The translations under genes and the position numbers were made by a program. Below are positions 34,714 through 42,362 of a stretch of DNA of 64,000 nt, piece by piece. Position 1 is the stretch's first letter. Every line of letters begins with the position of its first letter. A model generated the notes under the pieces. The model worked only from the letters and a program-made list of their open reading frames with translations. It was not told where the DNA came from and made no database searches. The DNA is from Rickettsiales bacterium (lineage in GTDB: Bacteria > Bacteroidota > Bacteroidia > Cytophagales > Cyclobacteriaceae): assembly GCA_002729235.1 (NCBI GenBank), contig PBTY01000055.1, forward strand, positions 79,983 to 143,982, in the 5' to 3' direction.

Positions 34714-35154
34714 ATGGAGATATTGGTTAGGCCCGGAAGCATCGATGAGGTCGTGGCTATTCAGGAATTGGTTCCAGAATTTGACAAACCTTACTCTAAA
34801 TCTGAATACAATCATCGTTTGTTAGCCTCAGAACATTTGATTTTGATTGCCGAATGTGATGGAGAGATAGCGGGCTTTAAGGTGGGGTATGATCGATTTT
34901 TAGATGGCGAAATGTTTTACAGCTGGATGGGAGCAGTGTTGCCAGAGCATCGAAGCAAAGGCATTGCCCGGTTACTTTTACACAAAATGGAAGTCTGGTG
35001 TAAGCTGAAAGGATATAAGGTGCTCAAGTTCAAAACGATGAATCGTCATCGTAACATGCTCAAATTCGCCATAAATGAAGGATTTAATATTGTTGATTTC
35101 GAGCCATATGCAGATCAACGGTTGTCACGAATTTATTTTGAGAAGAAAATATGA
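34714..35154 (+). CDS. GNAT family N-acetyltransferase
   Basis: This 146-residue protein has the GNAT fold with the acetyl-CoA loop LPEHRSKGIARLLLHKME (about 73-90) and the preceding AGFKVGYDR and YSWMGAVL strands. The acceptor substrate is unknown. It is translationally coupled to RidA downstream (ATGA overlap) and follows the aminopeptidase gene by 3 bases. Confidence 0.88.
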   Translation: MEILVRPGSIDEVVAIQELVPEFDKPYSKSEYNHRLLASEHLILIAECDGEIAGFKVGYDRFLDGEMFYSWMGAVLPEHRSKGIARLLLHKMEVWCKLKGYKVLKFKTMNRHRNMLKFAINEGFNIVDFEPYADQRLSRIYFEKKI

Positions 35155-35567
35155 GTGTTTTTGAGTCTAATAAAGCTCCAGAACCAGTTGGTTTGTACCC
35201 ACATGCCAGAAAGGTGGGAGATTTACTTTTTTTATCTGGAGTAGGGCCCAGAGAAAGAGGTAAAACAGAAATTCCAGGAGTTACTTTGGGTGAAGGTGGA
35301 GAAATTCTGGAATATGATATTGAAAAACAATGTCACTCAGTTTTTAAGAATGTGAAGGATATTTTAGAAGCATCCGATGCCAAATGGACTGATTTAGTGG
35401 ATGTGACTGTCTTTTTGACCAACATGAAAGATGACTTTAAACCTTTCAATAAAATATACGCTGAGTATTTTCAGGATGTGCAACCATGCAGAACCACGGT
35501 GGAAGTAAATGCGTTACCAACACCAATAGCTATCGAATTAAAGTGTATTGCACACATAAAATCGTAA
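35151..35567 (+). CDS. RidA family protein (enamine/imine deaminase)
   Basis: This 138-residue protein has the RidA fold with the catalytic Arg in CRTTVEVNALPTPIAIE (about 112) and the Glu in IELKC. RidA removes reactive enamines made by PLP enzymes; some members are 2-aminomuconate deaminases, and the longer loop with GPRERGKTEIPGV here is compatible with that branch. It overlaps the GNAT gene by 4 bases. Confidence 0.88.
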   Translation: MSVFESNKAPEPVGLYPHARKVGDLLFLSGVGPRERGKTEIPGVTLGEGGEILEYDIEKQCHSVFKNVKDILEASDAKWTDLVDVTVFLTNMKDDFKPFNKIYAEYFQDVQPCRTTVEVNALPTPIAIELKCIAHIKS

Positions 35568-35617
35568 TTACTACGAAATCAATTAGTTCTTAAAGTGCTG
35601 GCATAATACTATTTCGT

Positions 35618-35625
35618 TATTTTTG
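35618..35625 (+). promoter_or_regulatory. -7 promoter element of the DUF4290 gene
   Basis: TATTTTTG matches TAnnTTTG and lies 15 bases before the ATG at 35641. It overlaps an in-frame TTG at 35623, arguing for the ATG as start. Confidence 0.45.
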
Positions 35626-35640
35626 AGCAAAATCTACAAT

Positions 35641-36321
35641 ATGAGTTTGGAATATAATACCGAGCGTACACAATTGACCTTGAGGGAGTATGGAAGAAAT
35701 GTGCAGAACCTTGTGGCGCATATTAAAACGGTAGACGATAAAGAAAAGCGCAATAAGCTCGCGGCGACTTTGGTGGAGTTGATGAAGATGATTAACCCTG
35801 AGTTTAGCAAAGATGCGCAGGAGTACACACAGAAAGTGTGGGATGACTTGTTCATCATTTCTAAGTTTGATTTGGATGTGGAAAGCCCTTTCCCAATTCC
35901 TGAGGCAACTATTTTGGATAGAAAGCCAGATAGAATGACTTACCAGTCAAACGAAATAAGGTATAGACACTATGGTAGAAACATTGAGATCCTAATCAAT
36001 GACGCTATAGCGATGGAGGATCCAGCAGAAAAGGAAGGAGCAATTATTGCTATTGGTAAGTTGATGAAATCATTCTATCAGACGTGGAACAAAGACAATA
36101 TTGAGGACGAGCAGGTGTTGAAGAATATCAAGCAATTGTCTAAAGATCAATTGACTATTGATATTGAAAAAGTAAAGACTTACGGGTTGTTCGATTCTGA
36201 AAAGAGATACAGCGACAACAACAATAACAACAGACACCACAATAGAAACCGTAACAATAATAACAAAGGCGGTAAAAGAAATCACTCCAACAACAACAAA
36301 AGAAGAAGAAACAACAACTAA
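35641..36321 (+). CDS. DUF4290 domain protein with Asn/Arg-rich tail
   Basis: This 226-residue protein has a helical DUF4290 domain (about 1-185), with two similar segments beginning MSLEYNTERTQLTLREYGRN and NEIRYRHYGRNIEIL, and a 35-residue low-complexity tail made of Asn, Arg, His and Lys. The domain is conserved in Bacteroidota and is regularly beside murA; its function is not known. The stop and the murA start share one base (TAATG), so translation is coupled. Confidence 0.85.
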   Translation: MSLEYNTERTQLTLREYGRNVQNLVAHIKTVDDKEKRNKLAATLVELMKMINPEFSKDAQEYTQKVWDDLFIISKFDLDVESPFPIPEATILDRKPDRMTYQSNEIRYRHYGRNIEILINDAIAMEDPAEKEGAIIAIGKLMKSFYQTWNKDNIEDEQVLKNIKQLSKDQLTIDIEKVKTYGLFDSEKRYSDNNNNNRHHNRNRNNNNKGGKRNHSNNNKRRRNNN

Positions 36322-37628
36322 TGGCTTCATTCCGTGTGCGAGGTGGCAAACGCCTCAAAGGGAGCATCACTCCGCAAGGAGCAAAAAACGAAGCGCTCCA
36401 GATTATCTCTGCTGTATTATTGACAGCTGAACCTGTTCACATTCATAAGATTCCAGCAATTAGAGATGTTCTCAAACTCATAGATCTACTCGCAGATCTT
36501 GGAGTTCAGATTGAGAAAACTGATGAAGAATCATACCGATTTACGGCTAAGGAGGTTAATCTTAAATTTTTAGACACACAGGATTTCAAAGACAAAGCTT
36601 CTTCCTTAAGGGGATCTATCATGATTCTTGGTCCATTATTAGCTCGATATGGAAAAGGTAAAATGCCTAAACCAGGAGGTGATAAAATTGGTCGAAGAAG
36701 ATTGGATACCCACTTTGTTGGATTCCAAAAGCTTGGTGCAGAGTTTCATTATGACTCTACCACTAGTTTCTACACTGTAGATGGTTCCAAGTTAAAGGGT
36801 ACATATATGCACCTGGATGAAGCTTCTGTAACAGGAACGGCTAACATTATTATGGCCGCTGTTCTGGCAGAAGGTGAAACGACTATTTACAATGCCGCTT
36901 GTGAGCCATACATACAACAGCTATGTAGCATGTTGGTGCGTATGGGTGCTAAAATCGAAGGAATTGGAAGTAATCTTCTGAAGATTCAAGGAGTAGAAAC
37001 GCTTGGAGGCACTGAGCATACCATGCTTCCTGATATGATTGAAATTGGTAGCTTCATTGGTATGGCTGCCATGACACAATCCGAGATTACCATCAAAGAT
37101 GCTCGAATCGATATGTTGGGAATCATTCCTGATACTTTCAAGCGATTAGGGGTGAAGATGGAATTCAGAGGAGACGATATCTATATTCCAGCACAGGAGC
37201 ATTATGAGATAGAAAGCTACATTGATGGCTCTATCTTGACAATTGCTGATGCTATCTGGCCAGGGTTTACTCCGGATTTATTAAGTATTGTATTAGTTAC
37301 GGCTACCCAGGCAAAAGGGACTTGTCTGATTCACCAAAAGATGTTTGAAAGCCGCTTATTCTTTGTGGATAAGTTGATCGATATGGGAGCACAAATAATT
37401 TTATGTGATCCACATAGAGCGACAGTAATTGGCTTGGATCGAGCATTCCCATTAAGAGGTATCAGTATGACCTCACCAGATATTAGAGCGGGTGTCTCAT
37501 TGTTGATTGCTGCTTTGTCTGCAGAAGGGGATTCCACCATTCACAACATTGAGCAAATAGATCGTGGTTATCAGTTCATTGATAAGCGATTGAAGCAGCT
37601 CGGAGCAGACATAGAAAGGTTTGATTAA
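36321..37628 (+). CDS. murA: UDP-N-acetylglucosamine 1-carboxyvinyltransferase
   Basis: This 435-residue EPSP-synthase-like enzyme transfers enolpyruvate from PEP to UDP-GlcNAc, the first committed step of peptidoglycan synthesis. It has KGSITPQGAKNEALQ at the N-terminus and the loop KPGGDKIGRRRLDTH, where Asp121 takes the place of the usual catalytic Cys of E. coli MurA (Cys115). The change is known from fosfomycin-insensitive MurA of Mycobacterium and Chlamydia. It is coupled to the DUF4290 gene. Confidence 0.95.
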   Translation: MASFRVRGGKRLKGSITPQGAKNEALQIISAVLLTAEPVHIHKIPAIRDVLKLIDLLADLGVQIEKTDEESYRFTAKEVNLKFLDTQDFKDKASSLRGSIMILGPLLARYGKGKMPKPGGDKIGRRRLDTHFVGFQKLGAEFHYDSTTSFYTVDGSKLKGTYMHLDEASVTGTANIIMAAVLAEGETTIYNAACEPYIQQLCSMLVRMGAKIEGIGSNLLKIQGVETLGGTEHTMLPDMIEIGSFIGMAAMTQSEITIKDARIDMLGIIPDTFKRLGVKMEFRGDDIYIPAQEHYEIESYIDGSILTIADAIWPGFTPDLLSIVLVTATQAKGTCLIHQKMFESRLFFVDKLIDMGAQIILCDPHRATVIGLDRAFPLRGISMTSPDIRAGVSLLIAALSAEGDSTIHNIEQIDRGYQFIDKRLKQLGADIERFD

Positions 37629-37698
37629 AAAAAACGCCATGATTATCTCATGGCGCTCATCAACCAGCTTTAAGCAGTTTCTTATAGAAACTAAAGTA
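37627..37698 (-). ncRNA. Repeat element copy A, putative small RNA with intrinsic terminator
   Basis: Read on the minus strand: a dyad AGTTTCT-ATA-AGAAACT, a 20-base linker identical in all three copies (GCTTAAAGC, then TGGTTGATGAG), and a terminator hairpin with an 8-bp stem (TCATGGCG paired with CGCCATGA, 5-base loop) ending in eight T. It begins at the murA stop, so it could also end transcription coming from the right. A TACTTTAG -7-like box precedes the dyad. Confidence 0.55.
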
Positions 37699-37813
37699 CT
37701 TACGAACTGATAGATGTCGTTGGATTTCTAGATTCGGAAAAAAAACAATCATTTTTTAGAGGAAGGGATTCACTAATATTTAGGTTGATTGAGATTGAGT
37801 AGGAGTGGTAGTA

Positions 37814-37880
37814 AAAAAAGACGCCGTGATTACTCACGGCGCTCATCAACCAGCTTTAAGCAGTTTCTAAATAGAAACTA
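37814..37880 (-). ncRNA. Repeat element copy B, putative small RNA with intrinsic terminator
   Basis: Same order of parts as copy A: dyad AGTTTCT-ATTT-AGAAACT, the identical linker, and a terminator hairpin whose stem is CGCCGTGA / TCACGGCG, then seven T on the minus strand. One base pair of the stem differs from the other copies on both sides (A-T becomes G-C), a compensatory change. Sequence upstream of the dyad differs from A and C (TATTGTAG), so its promoter may be weaker or lost. Confidence 0.55.
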
Positions 37881-38025
37881 CAATATTCTTGCAAGGTAAG
37901 TAATGATTACTTTATTGGCCTAATCAACAAACGTCGTTTTCCCAGACTTCATCGAAAACCTGGTTATAATGGTCTTTTGGACGCTCAATTCGACTTGTTA
38001 TAATTATGTTAATTTTCTTTGGAGC

Positions 38026-38097
38026 AAAAAAAAACGCCATGATTACTCATGGCGCTCATCAACCAGCTTTAAGCAGTTTCTAATAGAAACTAAAGTA
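38026..38097 (-). ncRNA. Repeat element copy C, putative small RNA with intrinsic terminator
   Basis: Same parts again on the minus strand: TACTTTAG box, dyad AGTTTCT-ATT-AGAAACT, the identical 20-base linker and an 8-bp terminator hairpin with loop GTAA and nine T. Upstream it shares with copy A the motif GAAATCCAAC exactly 20 bases before TACTTTAG. Confidence 0.55.
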
Positions 38098-38165
38098 CTT
38101 ACGAAATGAGGTTGTATGTTGGATTTCGGTTTTATAAAAAAATCTCAAATTATTGAAAAAAAATA

Positions 38166-38190
38166 AAGCAAGACTATCGAGCCTTGCTTT
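38166..38190 (-). terminator. Terminator of the sigma/anti-sigma operon
   Basis: AAGCAAG / CTTGCTT pairs around a 10-base loop, followed on the minus strand by ATTTTTTTT. It lies 32 bases after the anti-sigma stop and separates that operon from the repeat elements. Confidence 0.75.
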
Positions 38191-38221
38191 TATTGAAGTT
38201 AAGTTGTTGTATATAAGTTAT

Positions 38222-39004
38222 TTATATCGCTTCTCCATAAACCTGCATGGTACTTAAGGTTGGACTGTCCGCACCACCAGTTTGCTCCACAGTCACCGCA
38301 AAAGCATCCGCTTTAGCAATATTCTTCATGATTTGGAAGGTGCCCTCTTCAGCGTCAAATACCCCAGCATCCACAGGTACTCCATCTATCAGTGCCCATA
38401 ATTGATACTGCTGGTTCTGTGGAAGAGATGCCATATTTGCAGAGTTTAGATATACTTCTTCGTCATTTGGATTCCAGTAAATGACGGCTTTTGCATTGGC
38501 CGCATTATCTGTTCCATTAAGAATGATTCTGCTAAACTCTGGACTGACTAATACAGCTAAATCTTGCTGAATTTCAGATAATTCCTGGTTTACAGTATTG
38601 TAGCTTTCTGCCAGTTCGATATTTCTGGCTGTTAGTTGAGCGAGTCTATAATCTGTATCTTGCCATTCATTCCAGAAATAATACGCACTCATCATGGACG
38701 CTAATGCGATGATAACACTTGCGGCAAGAGCTAATTTCATACCGCTGGATGCTGACTCACTAGATTCTCCAAAGAATTTGACCACCTTGGAGTCCTCCAT
38801 GATGTATCGTTTTACAACTTCTGCAGGAGAAATGGAATACTGAAATGCCAATTGTTCAACAGTTTTTTGCAAGTTGTAGTACTCGTCTCTAATCTCTTCA
38901 TCATCAGCGATGAATTGCTCTACCTCAGCAGCATCCGATTTGCTCAGCTCTTCAGTGATGTATGCTGCTAAATATCCTTCGTTTAAAATTTCTTCTCTAC
39001 TCAA
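38222..39004 (-). CDS. Membrane anti-sigma factor (RskA-like)
   Basis: This 260-residue protein has a cytoplasmic N-terminal anti-sigma region (about 1-85), one membrane helix (MKLALAASVIIALASMMSAYYF, about 88-107), a coiled linker and a C-terminal RskA-type domain with YQLWALIDGVPVDAGVF. It should hold the sigma factor encoded upstream until a signal triggers release. The start overlaps the sigma gene by 8 bases. Confidence 0.9.
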   Translation of the reverse strand: MSREEILNEGYLAAYITEELSKSDAAEVEQFIADDEEIRDEYYNLQKTVEQLAFQYSISPAEVVKRYIMEDSKVVKFFGESSESASSGMKLALAASVIIALASMMSAYYFWNEWQDTDYRLAQLTARNIELAESYNTVNQELSEIQQDLAVLVSPEFSRIILNGTDNAANAKAVIYWNPNDEEVYLNSANMASLPQNQQYQLWALIDGVPVDAGVFDAEEGTFQIMKNIAKADAFAVTVEQTGGADSPTLSTMQVYGEAI

Positions 39005-39545
39005 AATCTCTTCTCAGTTTGTGTTTAATTTCTTTCAAACAATTCCTAAGACGCGTTTTCACGGTACCTAAGGGCATTTCCTCGTTCTCCGAAATCTCGG
39101 CATGGGAGTATCCTTCAAAGAAATTGAGCTGAATGAGTTTTTTACACATCTTGCCGATTTCATTAAGCACGGTTGATAGCCCTATGTAGTCTTCCTCGTT
39201 GTTTGAGGTTTCAAACATATCTACGAACCCCGTGATGTCGTCGGATTTGTCAGAAGATTTAAAATCTTTTGACCGTCGTGCATCAATAGCCCGATTTCTG
39301 GCTATACGATACATCCAGGTAAATAAAGTTCCCTTCTTTGAGTCATAAGTGTCGATTTGATCCCAAATCTTGATAAAGACTTCATGAAGGGTTTCTTCAG
39401 CAATTTCTTTGTGATTTAGTGTGCGATAGATAATTCCATAAAGAGCATCTGAGTAGTGGTCATACAAGTAATCCAGAGCAGTGGTATCCTTGTTTCTAAG
39501 ACGTTTGACCAATAATGTATTAAAGTCTACAGTTGTTGTTGCCAA
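38997..39545 (-). CDS. RNA polymerase ECF sigma factor (SigK-like)
   Basis: This 182-residue protein has region 2 (LYDHYSDALYGIIYRTLNHKE, GTLFTWMYRIARNRAIDARR) and region 4 (CKKLIQLNFFEGYSHAEISENEEMPLGTVKTRLR). It pairs with the RskA-like anti-sigma gene downstream. A divergent glycoside hydrolase gene starts 58 bases away, so the intergenic DNA serves both. Confidence 0.93.
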   Translation of the reverse strand: MATTTVDFNTLLVKRLRNKDTTALDYLYDHYSDALYGIIYRTLNHKEIAEETLHEVFIKIWDQIDTYDSKKGTLFTWMYRIARNRAIDARRSKDFKSSDKSDDITGFVDMFETSNNEEDYIGLSTVLNEIGKMCKKLIQLNFFEGYSHAEISENEEMPLGTVKTRLRNCLKEIKHKLRRDFE

Positions 39546-39603
39546 AACTTATTTTTGGTTTAGCGTTTAATATCTTTATTAAGATAAAGTGTAAAGTCTA
39601 TAT

Positions 39604-40626
39604 ATGAAGCTTATTTACGGTAGTTTGTTTGGTGTAGTGGTCTTTTTAGGTGTTTTACTTATACAGTCAGATGATAACGAATCAACTCACCCTGAACGAA
39701 TCAACGGTGTGAGTCTTGTGAATCCCCATTCACCTATAGATTCATTGGATATGGCAGAAATTACACGAATCAATGCCTCATGGGTAGCGGTAATTCCTTT
39801 TGCCTTTTCGCGACCGGACGAACCAGGGGTTTATTTCAATCATGATCGACAGTGGTGGGGTGAGAAACTGGAAGGGTGCAAAGACCTGGTGGCATTAGCT
39901 CAAAGTAATGGCTTCAAGATCATGATGAAACCACATGTGTGGATGAGGGGGGATTGGATAGGAGAGTTTAAACTTTCTAAAGAAGAAGATTGGCAAGAAT
40001 GGGAAAAACAATACACCGAGTATATAATGGCTTATGCTAAATTGTCTCAGGAGCTGCGTGTGGAGCTTTTGTGTATTGGAACTGAATTAAAGCAAACAAT
40101 ATTACTGCGTCCAACATACTGGGAAAAGCTCATTCCCGAAATCAGAAAAGTGTATCATGGTAAGCTTACCTATGCCTCTAACTGGGATAATTATACCCAG
40201 GTGACATTCTGGGATCAGTTGGATTATATTGGTGTGGATGCCTATTTTCCGCTTAGCGATGTAGCTCACCCTGATCTTGATGAATTGAAAATCTCTTGTA
40301 AAAAGCTTAAATCTGGTCTTAAGAGCTACTCATTGACCCAAAATAAGCCAATGCTATTTGCAGAGTATGGTTTTAGAAGTGCGAATGGCGCTGCTGGGAA
40401 TCACTGGGAGATTACGAGAGAAACTACTGTTAACATGGATATACAAGTGATGACTTATGAAGCTTTCCTGTCCACTTTTTGGGAGGAAGAGTGGTTTGCT
40501 GGAGGGTTCCTTTGGAAGTGGCACTTTCATCCAGAGGCAGGAGGACTAGATAACAACGATTTTACTCCACAAAATAAGCCTGTTGAGGCAACCATTAAAA
40601 AATGGTATTTGAATTCTAGTCTCTAA
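39604..40626 (+). CDS. Glycoside hydrolase family 113-like (TIM barrel)
   Basis: This 340-residue protein has an N-terminal membrane anchor or signal (MKLIYGSLFGVVVFLGVLLI) and a TIM-barrel with the likely acid/base Glu in LLCIGTELKQT (about 155) and nucleophile Glu in MLFAEYGFRS (about 258). Similar proteins are placed in family GH113, whose known members are beta-mannanases; the substrate here is unproven. It converges on the double sugar-binding-domain gene and overlaps it by 11 bases. Confidence 0.82.
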   Translation: MKLIYGSLFGVVVFLGVLLIQSDDNESTHPERINGVSLVNPHSPIDSLDMAEITRINASWVAVIPFAFSRPDEPGVYFNHDRQWWGEKLEGCKDLVALAQSNGFKIMMKPHVWMRGDWIGEFKLSKEEDWQEWEKQYTEYIMAYAKLSQELRVELLCIGTELKQTILLRPTYWEKLIPEIRKVYHGKLTYASNWDNYTQVTFWDQLDYIGVDAYFPLSDVAHPDLDELKISCKKLKSGLKSYSLTQNKPMLFAEYGFRSANGAAGNHWEITRETTVNMDIQVMTYEAFLSTFWEEEWFAGGFLWKWHFHPEAGGLDNNDFTPQNKPVEATIKKWYLNSSL

Positions 40627-41614
40627 AGTTGGTTAGTTCATTGAGTCTACTGCGTGGGATTATGGCCAAAGGACCCCGATAGATACCTGCATCTCCTCCC
40701 ATATCAGAGACTCTTACCGCAATACTATTGATCTGTTCAGGTTTAATGAGAGATTTAGGAATGTCATATACTCTTAACTCATTAAATGATTGAGACCACC
40801 CAAAGGGTTGGTGATCATTGGTTTCTCCAATCAATACGCCATTAAAATAGGTTTCATCAAAATCATCAATTCGGCCCATTACCAAAACCAGATCATCCAT
40901 TTTGTAGCTTTCCGGGAGCATAACACTTTTCCGATACCAGGCAACTCCATCCACTTTTGTTTTCTTCAGACTTCTCCATAGGCTTGGCACCATGATATCT
41001 TGCCAGTGTGTATCGTCATAATCCTCTCTGGCCCATGATTGACTATCTCCTTCTCTGAATTTCCAGTTCCCTTCTAGTAAAAATGTATTGTTAGGAAGGG
41101 TTTTGTCTGCATAAATGCCAACATCACCTTTGACGATGCCTCCTTCTAGGACTGTATCAAACACCCGAATAGCAATCAGGTTTTTACCATTCCGATTGAT
41201 GAGATCCTCTGGGATGTAATATTTCCTGAAGGAGTTGTAGGCTGTGTAGAAGTTAGGAGGAAATGATCCACTATGACCAATCATTTGACCATTTAGATAG
41301 ACTTCATCCACATCGTCAATAAATCCAAGGATTAGAAAGAGGTTTTGATCGTTGATATTTTTTAAGTCTACTGTGATTCGGTACCAGGCATAGCCATCAA
41401 ATCCACTGAAACCTTCATTTTCCCAAGGAGAGGGGACAAAGATTTTTTCCCAGCTATGATCATTGTATTCAAAACTGGACCAGCGAGGGTTGTCTCCAAT
41501 AGAAAACTTCCAGTATCCTCTTAGATCCACGACACGTTTCATGTCATCCTGCGCAAAGGATAGTGCAGGAAGCAATAAAATAGCCAGACTTATGAGGTGT
41601 TTCATTTTCATCAC
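40616..41614 (-). CDS. Secreted protein with two GH2-type sugar-binding domains
   Basis: This 332-residue protein has a signal peptide ending SFAQ and two consecutive jelly-roll domains of about 150 residues each. The halves repeat the pattern LRGYWKFSIGD...WEKIFVPSPW...AWYRITV and LEGNWKFREGD...WQDIMVPSLW...AWYRKSV, with IDDVDEVYLNG and IDDFDETYFNG. These match the N-terminal sugar-binding domain of family 2 hydrolases, but no catalytic barrel is present, so it is probably a carbohydrate-binding protein. Confidence 0.8.
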   Translation of the reverse strand: MMKMKHLISLAILLLPALSFAQDDMKRVVDLRGYWKFSIGDNPRWSSFEYNDHSWEKIFVPSPWENEGFSGFDGYAWYRITVDLKNINDQNLFLILGFIDDVDEVYLNGQMIGHSGSFPPNFYTAYNSFRKYYIPEDLINRNGKNLIAIRVFDTVLEGGIVKGDVGIYADKTLPNNTFLLEGNWKFREGDSQSWAREDYDDTHWQDIMVPSLWRSLKKTKVDGVAWYRKSVMLPESYKMDDLVLVMGRIDDFDETYFNGVLIGETNDHQPFGWSQSFNELRVYDIPKSLIKPEQINSIAVRVSDMGGDAGIYRGPLAIIPRSRLNELTNFRD

Positions 41615-41694
41615 TTTCGGGTCTTCAATATTACGCAGTTATTACCTTTTAGCTGTCTGATTGATGTAAATGATTGTCACGAATTGTCTATAAA

Positions 41695-41722
41695 AACAAA
41701 AACCTTCCTGAATCAAGAAGGT
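41695..41722 (-). terminator. Terminator after the small secreted protein gene
   Basis: ACCTTC / GAAGGT arms with an inner TGA/TCA pair form a hairpin; on the minus strand it is followed by TTTTTGTTTTT. It lies about 40 bases after the stop at 41764. Confidence 0.75.
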
Positions 41723-41763
41723 ATTTGTAATAGTATAAAGAAGTATTATAAATATTGTTTAGC

Positions 41764-42126
41764 CTAGTTTTTAGCTATGGCTGTTGAAGCTTGTTTAAGT
41801 TGGTCTTTGATGACTACTTTTTCAGTGATCACTCCGTATTTGTCTCTCAACTCTACGAAGTAGGTGCCTTCTTCTAAAGCACTTAAGTCATATCGCTGCA
41901 TGAATCCGTTAGTGCTTTTGAATTTGTCAGCTCTAACTAGCTCACCACGATCATCCTTTATTTTCACTCGAACCATTGTTGGCTCTTCGTTTTCATAAAG
42001 AACTTTGTACGTTACATCATCGCCTGGTATGATCGCTGCTCTTTCTTTTTTAGAGCCATTACCGGAAGCGAATGCAGTGCCCATAACTGTTACGATTACT
42101 GCTAAAGTCATTGTTAATCTTTTCAT
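41764..42126 (-). CDS. Small secreted protein of unknown function
   Basis: This 120-residue protein has a signal peptide (MKRLTMTLAVIVTVMGTAFA) and a beta-rich mature part with VTYKVLYENEEPTMVRVKI, ALEEGTYFVELRDKYG and a Lys-rich C-terminus. The strand pattern resembles the small beta-sandwich modules (T9SS-tail-like) of Bacteroidota, but length and ending differ from known sorting domains. A TACTTTTG -7 element on the minus strand at 42259-42266 suggests a 5' leader of about 126 bases, which includes an ATTGT-AA-ACAAT palindrome. Confidence 0.72.
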   Translation of the reverse strand: MKRLTMTLAVIVTVMGTAFASGNGSKKERAAIIPGDDVTYKVLYENEEPTMVRVKIKDDRGELVRADKFKSTNGFMQRYDLSALEEGTYFVELRDKYGVITEKVVIKDQLKQASTAIAKN

Positions 42127-42258
42127 GAGTTTTGAGTTTTAACCTTTAGATTCCTTGTTATTGTTTACAATACAATTTTACGTGGAACTCTAAGCAGGTT
42201 TGTCACCCAGCAGTAAACGATTGTCATTAAATGTCACCGTTTTGTATGTAATGTTCAA

Positions 42259-42266
42259 CAAAAGTA
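42259..42266 (-). promoter_or_regulatory. -7 promoter element of the gene at 41764-42126
   Basis: The minus strand reads TACTTTTG, a full match to TAnnTTTG. No clear -33 TTG was seen. Confidence 0.45.
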
Positions 42267-42362
42267 TAAAACTATTGCGAATATGAAATATGATAACGTT
42301 TGTATTTTTTGAGATACTCCCGAAAGATGTGCTGAAAGTGGAAAAAGAAGCAGTGAAAGGAG

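Larger units (their letters stand above)
37629..38221. repeat. 593-bp gene-free region holding three dispersed repeat copies
   Basis: No coding frame is supported here. The region between murA and the anti-sigma gene contains three copies of a 65-100 base element at spacings of about 188 and 213 bases, separated by unrelated AT-rich sequence, and the anti-sigma terminator at its right end. The copies match over the hairpins and linker; A and C also match further upstream. Confidence 0.85.

Noticed and set aside
37627-38110. Three repeats with spacers, CRISPR-like
   Set aside because: Spacers are over 100 bases and unequal, the repeats contain two hairpins and diverge at the edges, and no cas genes are present.
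39550-39557. TATTTTTG as promoter of the GH113-like gene
   Set aside because: It matches TAnnTTTG but lies close to the sigma gene start and no -33 element is well placed; kept out of the feature list as unproven.
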